Assembly (NCBI GenBank): GCA_050480705.1
Contig: JBJHAX010000073.1
Coordinates: 1-8,150 of the forward strand
DNA length: 8,150 bases
Source of the DNA: JBJHAX01 sp050480705
GTDB lineage: Bacteria; Actinomycetota; Nitriliruptoria; Nitriliruptorales; Nitriliruptoraceae
Reading direction: 5' to 3'
In this document: piece by piece, positions 5,169 to 8,150 of the stretch
Position numbering within the stretch: the first letter of the stretch is position 1
Layout of the letters: the number at the start of each line of letters is the position of its first letter
Position numbers and translations under genes: made by a program
Notes under the pieces: generated by a model
The model's database searches: none
Told to the model about the DNA's origin: nothing
Seen by the model: only the letters and a program-made list of their open reading frames with translations

Positions 5169-7807
5169 CAGTCCGAGGCTGCGTCTGCCGGATTCTCGAA
5201 CGAGTGGATGACGTTGCGCAGCTCGTCCATGTGGGCGCGCGCGTCACGTCGCTCAGCGATCAGCCCGTCGATGACCTCTTCGAGCTCGGCGATCTTCATG
5301 CCCGGCCGGTGGGCCATCGAGGTCTCGTCGGCGCTCGTCCCGTCGGGCAGTTCGAACTCGCGGTCGGAGGTGTTGCCGACCATCCGGTTGATCCGCTCCC
5401 ACATGCGGTTGACCGGCCGCATCTCGGAAGTGTCGGTCTCGCCACGCGGCGTGTCGCCCGGCGTGCCGAGCATCTGCCGCACCCTCCAGTCGCGCTCCTC
5501 GCTCGCCACCTCGATGCGGTCGAGCCGTTCGCGCACGTCGACCTCGTGGCGCATCCAGTCGTCGAGCCGCTGGCTGGCTTCCCAGTGCTGGCGGGTTCCC
5601 GGGGTGAACTCGCGCGGGTGCAGGCCGTCGTAGCGTTCGGCGACGAGGCGCTCGATGGCTCGCTCGTCGGCGGTGATGCGCGCGTTGAACTCGCCCACCT
5701 CCCCCAGCACCTGCTTCATCGTGGCCAGGAACCGAATCTCGGGTGCGGCCTGCAGCTCCACCCATCTGCGTTTGGCCGCGTCCGCCTGCTGGTACTGCTC
5801 GAACACGTAGGCGTCGTAGCGCTCCCACTGTTCGAGACGCTGCTGGGTGTCGCGGTAGACGGCGATTTCCTCGGCGGTGGCGACCACCCGGCGTCCGTCG
5901 GGCAGCTCGACCGCTTCGATGTCGGGCATCGGCACGGTGCCGGTCCCGCCACGCGTCTCGTTGAGCCCGTCGAGGTAGCGCTGCAGTTCGTCGTTTTCCC
6001 AGCCGCCGAGCCTCGCGCGGGTGACCGCCTCCTCGATCTCGCGTTCCGACAGGCGCAGCCCGCCCTCGTCGGCTCCCGTGTCGGTTGCAGGGTCCGGCGT
6101 CGGGGCGACGGGTGGCGGATGGTGGTCGCCGCCGGCTGGCTCGTCGGCGTCGTGCGCCTCGTCGGCGGTGTCTGGGCCGGGGGTGTCGTCGCCCGCGGGT
6201 GGCTGCTCGGCTGGCGGCTGCCTCGATTGTGGGGCGGAGGGCCCGTCTGCCTCCAGCGGACGTGGCCCGTCGGGTTCGATGTCCTCGACCGTGGGCGCTG
6301 CCGTTGCCGGGCCGGTGGGCGTGCCCGACTGGCCATCGGCGTGCGACGGGGACGGATCCGGCGCGGTGCTCGCCGCCTCGCCGTCAGGTCCCGGTGCGAC
6401 CTCGGTGACCTCGACCTCGCTCAGGCGCCGGCGGGTGCCGTCCGCACCGGCCTCGGCATCCTCGACGTGCAGGTCAGAGCCGACGACGCGCCCGCGCGGA
6501 CCGAAGCGCTGCTTGCCGGTCGCGGTCTGCTCGCCGCTGGTGGCATACAGGTCGTAGCGGTCCGACTCGTCGACGTCGACGATCTCACCGACCGCAGGGT
6601 CGCCTTCGACGAACACGCGCCGGCGGCGCCCACCGGCGACGTCGACGAGCGACAACGCACCGAACAGCAGCGCACCGGTTGCACCTGCCATCGCTCCACG
6701 GTCGGCCTGGCGGCGGGTGAGCACGATTCCCGCGGTGTCGTCGACGGCTGCGGCCGTGACCGACTCGTCGGCGGGCGGCGGTTCGTCCGGCCCGGTGGCG
6801 GCCGCGTCGGCGGTGTCGGGCACCGCCAGCGGCCCCGATGCGCCGGTGAGCGTGAAGTCGTGGCCGAGCAGCGCCCCCTGCAGGAAGCGTTCGGGCTCGA
6901 CCCACACCGTGACCTCGTACGCCTCGTCGGTGTGGTCTTCGAACTGCGGCAGCTGCGACGCACCGTCCGCACACGACACGTCGTTGCGCACCTCGTAGAT
7001 CCCGCGGGGCAGCATGCGCACCGGATAGTCGGGGTCGACGCCGTCGGCGGCGCCGGAGAACGTGATCGCCGTCGAGCCGGAACAGTCCACAAACGCCTCC
7101 GGGCCGCGTCCCTCGCTCCACTGGCCACTCATCGCCAGGACGATGTCGAGCCGGTAGCGGCCGCCGTCAGCGTGGAGCACCACCTCGTTGGCGGTCACCG
7201 TGTTCATGTTCGTCGCATACAGCCGCCCGTCGAGTTCGGCGAGTTCGCCGGTGTAGACGCCGTCGGCGACCGGCCCGGGCTGCGCGGACGCGACACCGGG
7301 CGCGGCGAGCGCCAGCACGGCCACACCGAGCGCCGCAATCGCCGCGATCGAGGTGGTGGCCAGCACCCCGGACGCCTCACGGATGCGCTGCTGGCGACCC
7401 AGTGGCAGTGCGGCCTGGGCGCCGACACCGAACCAGGCCAACGACTGCCCGACGCTGACCACGCCGACGAGCGAGGCGTACGCGGCGAGCTGGACGGCGA
7501 GCACCGCGCATCCCCATGCGGCGACGCCGGCCAGCCGGCGGCGCTGCAGCAGCACCCCGTCGTGGGCGATGACCTCGCTGGTGGTGCCCTGCCACCAGCC
7601 GAGTGCGAGACCAAGCGCGAACAGCGGCGCGGCGAGCAGCGGGGAGGGCGTCACACCGAGCAGCACGCCCAGCAACACGGTGGTGGCCAGCGCGATCGCG
7701 ATCCGGGTGGCGTCGAGCCACAGGCGGACCGGGGCGGCCCGGCGCGCGGTGGCAAGCGCGATCGCGACACCTGCGATCGTGAGCACCGTCGTGACGACGG
7801 CCACCAC
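5168..7807 (-). CDS. Large multi-domain membrane protein of unknown function
   Basis: This 879-residue protein starts at GTG 7807, with GGAGGA (7815-7820 on the minus strand) seven bases ahead. I do not recognise a family. Six hydrophobic segments lie near residues 2-20, 33-52, 55-73, 92-117, 118-135 and 148-172. Basic loops at 22-28, 89-91 and 138-143 fit an N-out topology by the positive-inside rule. A signal-peptidase-like VASA-QPG follows at 173-179. Residues 177-350 form a beta-rich, presumably extracytoplasmic domain with two cysteines (C242, C279) that could form a disulfide. A seventh hydrophobic stretch (371-392) is followed by RRRR (394-397), returning the chain to the cytoplasm. 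Then come a small domain (about 394-470), a Pro/Asp/Thr-rich linker (about 471-580) and a charged helical, coiled-coil-like region (585-879). It is separated from the upstream amt-like gene by a strong hairpin, so it is probably transcribed alone. It may be a membrane sensor or envelope scaffold, but that is a guess. Confidence 0.82.
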   Translation of the reverse strand: MVAVVTTVLTIAGVAIALATARRAAPVRLWLDATRIAIALATTVLLGVLLGVTPSPLLAAPLFALGLALGWWQGTTSEVIAHDGVLLQRRRLAGVAAWGCAVLAVQLAAYASLVGVVSVGQSLAWFGVGAQAALPLGRQQRIREASGVLATTSIAAIAALGVAVLALAAPGVASAQPGPVADGVYTGELAELDGRLYATNMNTVTANEVVLHADGGRYRLDIVLAMSGQWSEGRGPEAFVDCSGSTAITFSGAADGVDPDYPVRMLPRGIYEVRNDVSCADGASQLPQFEDHTDEAYEVTVWVEPERFLQGALLGHDFTLTGASGPLAVPDTADAAATGPDEPPPADESVTAAAVDDTAGIVLTRRQADRGAMAGATGALLFGALSLVDVAGGRRRRVFVEGDPAVGEIVDVDESDRYDLYATSGEQTATGKQRFGPRGRVVGSDLHVEDAEAGADGTRRRLSEVEVTEVAPGPDGEAASTAPDPSPSHADGQSGTPTGPATAAPTVEDIEPDGPRPLEADGPSAPQSRQPPAEQPPAGDDTPGPDTADEAHDADEPAGGDHHPPPVAPTPDPATDTGADEGGLRLSEREIEEAVTRARLGGWENDELQRYLDGLNETRGGTGTVPMPDIEAVELPDGRRVVATAEEIAVYRDTQQRLEQWERYDAYVFEQYQQADAAKRRWVELQAAPEIRFLATMKQVLGEVGEFNARITADERAIERLVAERYDGLHPREFTPGTRQHWEASQRLDDWMRHEVDVRERLDRIEVASEERDWRVRQMLGTPGDTPRGETDTSEMRPVNRMWERINRMVGNTSDREFELPDGTSADETSMAHRPGMKIAELEEVIDGLIAERRDARAHMDELRNVIHSFENPADAASD

Positions 7808-7872
7808 GCCTTGGTCCTCCGCGTGACCCGACCGGTGTCTGGCGTCGCCAGGGCGCCCCGGTGGATGCCTTC

Positions 7873-7901
7873 ACGCTAACGACGCCCGATGTTCGGGTCG
7901 A
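7873..7901 (-). promoter_or_regulatory. Candidate promoter of the large membrane-protein gene
   Basis: Read on the minus strand, a TCGACC (7901-7896) and a TAGCGT (7878-7873) are separated by 17 bases, giving a -35/-10 pair with partial consensus (4 of 6 and 3 of 6). The start codon would be about 65 bases downstream. The match is modest and chance agreement is possible. Confidence 0.3.
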
Positions 7902-7915
7902 GCGCACCGTGCGCT
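7901..7915. repeat. Perfect 15-bp palindrome AGCGCAC-C-GTGCGCT
   Basis: The seven-base arms (7901-7907 and 7909-7915) are exact reverse complements around a single C. The palindrome abuts the candidate -35 box of the minus-strand membrane-protein gene, a typical place for a regulator site. The regulator is unknown. Confidence 0.4.
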
Positions 7916-8000
7916 GACCACCCCCGGGTGTCGTCTCAGCGCCCACAGCGTTGCTGGCCACCTCGACCGCCCCGATCAGGTGCAGCCCCGCGGCGGCACG

Positions 8001-8050
8001 AGGCGGCCCCGCCTGCCGGTGCGTGATGCCACCAGCGGGCGGGGCCGCCT
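8001..8050 (-). terminator. Very strong GC hairpin, probable terminator of the amt-like gene
   Basis: AGGCGGCCCCGCC (8001-8013) is the exact reverse complement of GGCGGGGCCGCCT (8038-8050). The stem continues inward with one G-U pair, two more pairs, one mismatch and three pairs (GGT/ACC), closing on a ten-base loop (8021-8030). It begins 18 bases after the amt-like stop on the minus strand. It has no U-tract, as in many actinobacterial terminators. Confidence 0.75.
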
Positions 8051-8068
8051 TGCCCCCGTTGTCGGCGC

Positions 8069-8150
8069 CTACACGAGCTCGGGGTAGCCGGGCACGCCGT
8101 GCTCGTTGACGTCGAGGCCTTCGATCTCCTCTTCCTCGGACACGCGCAGC
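8069..8150 (-). CDS. amt: Ammonium transporter, Amt family (C-terminal end only)
   Basis: The minus strand from the window edge encodes 26 complete codons before a TAG (8071-8069). The peptide begins LRVSEEEEIEGLD and ends with VNEHGVPGYPEL followed by V. This is the cytoplasmic C-terminal tail typical of Amt/MEP ammonium transporters: a Leu-Arg-Val, an acidic run, then GLD-x2-EHG and an aromatic near the end. In the family this tail couples the three subunits of the trimer and is contacted by the GlnK regulator. The membrane part lies outside the window, so whether the gene is intact cannot be said. Confidence 0.75.
   Translation of the reverse strand, partial: LRVSEEEEIEGLDVNEHGVPGYPELV

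Noticed and set aside
5204..7879. 891-codon open frame on the plus strand, fully antisense to the large membrane-protein gene
   Set aside because: Its product is rich in Arg, His, Val, Gly and Asp without any domain, hydrophobic pattern or ribosome site. It is the expected mirror frame of a GC-rich gene; the minus-strand product has coherent membrane segments that obey the positive-inside rule.
1..8150. CRISPR arrays, tRNA or rRNA genes, insertion sequences, phage genes
   Set aside because: No regularly spaced repeats, cloverleaf-type sequences, transposase motifs or terminal inverted repeats were found on reading both strands.

Overview
This is a high-GC, actinobacterial-type chromosomal window. 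Evidence for this is strong G/C third-position bias, frequent GTG starts, GTGA stop/start overlaps, one probable leaderless promoter, and protein sequences of an actinobacterial flavour. An Acidimicrobiia-like or related actinobacterium is a guess. There are no rRNA or tRNA genes, CRISPR arrays, insertion sequences or phage genes that I can recognise.

Layout: (1) Positions 1-66 hold the likely C-terminal tail of an unidentified plus-strand gene, followed by a strong hairpin (87-116) and a gene-free stretch with a second small hairpin. (2) Positions 374-1487 hold a two-gene operon: an ArsR-type winged-helix repressor and a SRPBCC/AHSA1-family protein, coupled by a GTGA overlap. Its promoter contains a perfect inverted repeat, and its -10 box is so close to the ATG that the transcript is probably leaderless. 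(3) Positions 1488-1807 are about 320 bp without a convincing gene. Then come a dihydrofolate-reductase/RibD-fold family protein (1808-2368) and a 50-codon small protein (2488-2640).

(4) Positions 2858-5139 hold the most interesting unit: a 641-residue DUF2075 / Schlafen-group-3-like helicase with an N-terminal PD-(D/E)XK-type nuclease signature. It is translationally coupled by a GTGA overlap to a MazG-fold nucleotide pyrophosphohydrolase of the DCTPP1/RS21-C6 type. A nuclease-helicase plus a dNTP hydrolase is a combination that suggests nucleic-acid surveillance, repair or anti-phage defence, but the sequence alone does not prove a role.

(5) Positions 5168-7807 on the minus strand encode an 879-residue protein I do not recognise. 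It has six predicted N-terminal membrane segments, an extracytoplasmic domain, a seventh hydrophobic segment, a long Pro/Asp-rich linker and a large charged helical C-terminal domain. It converges on the nuclease-helicase operon. (6) Upstream of it on the minus strand, 8069-8150 is the C-terminal end of an Amt-type ammonium transporter, separated by a very strong hairpin (8001-8050).

The first operon is a self-contained regulatory unit, and the helicase/pyrophosphohydrolase pair is a second one. The other genes look independent of each other.
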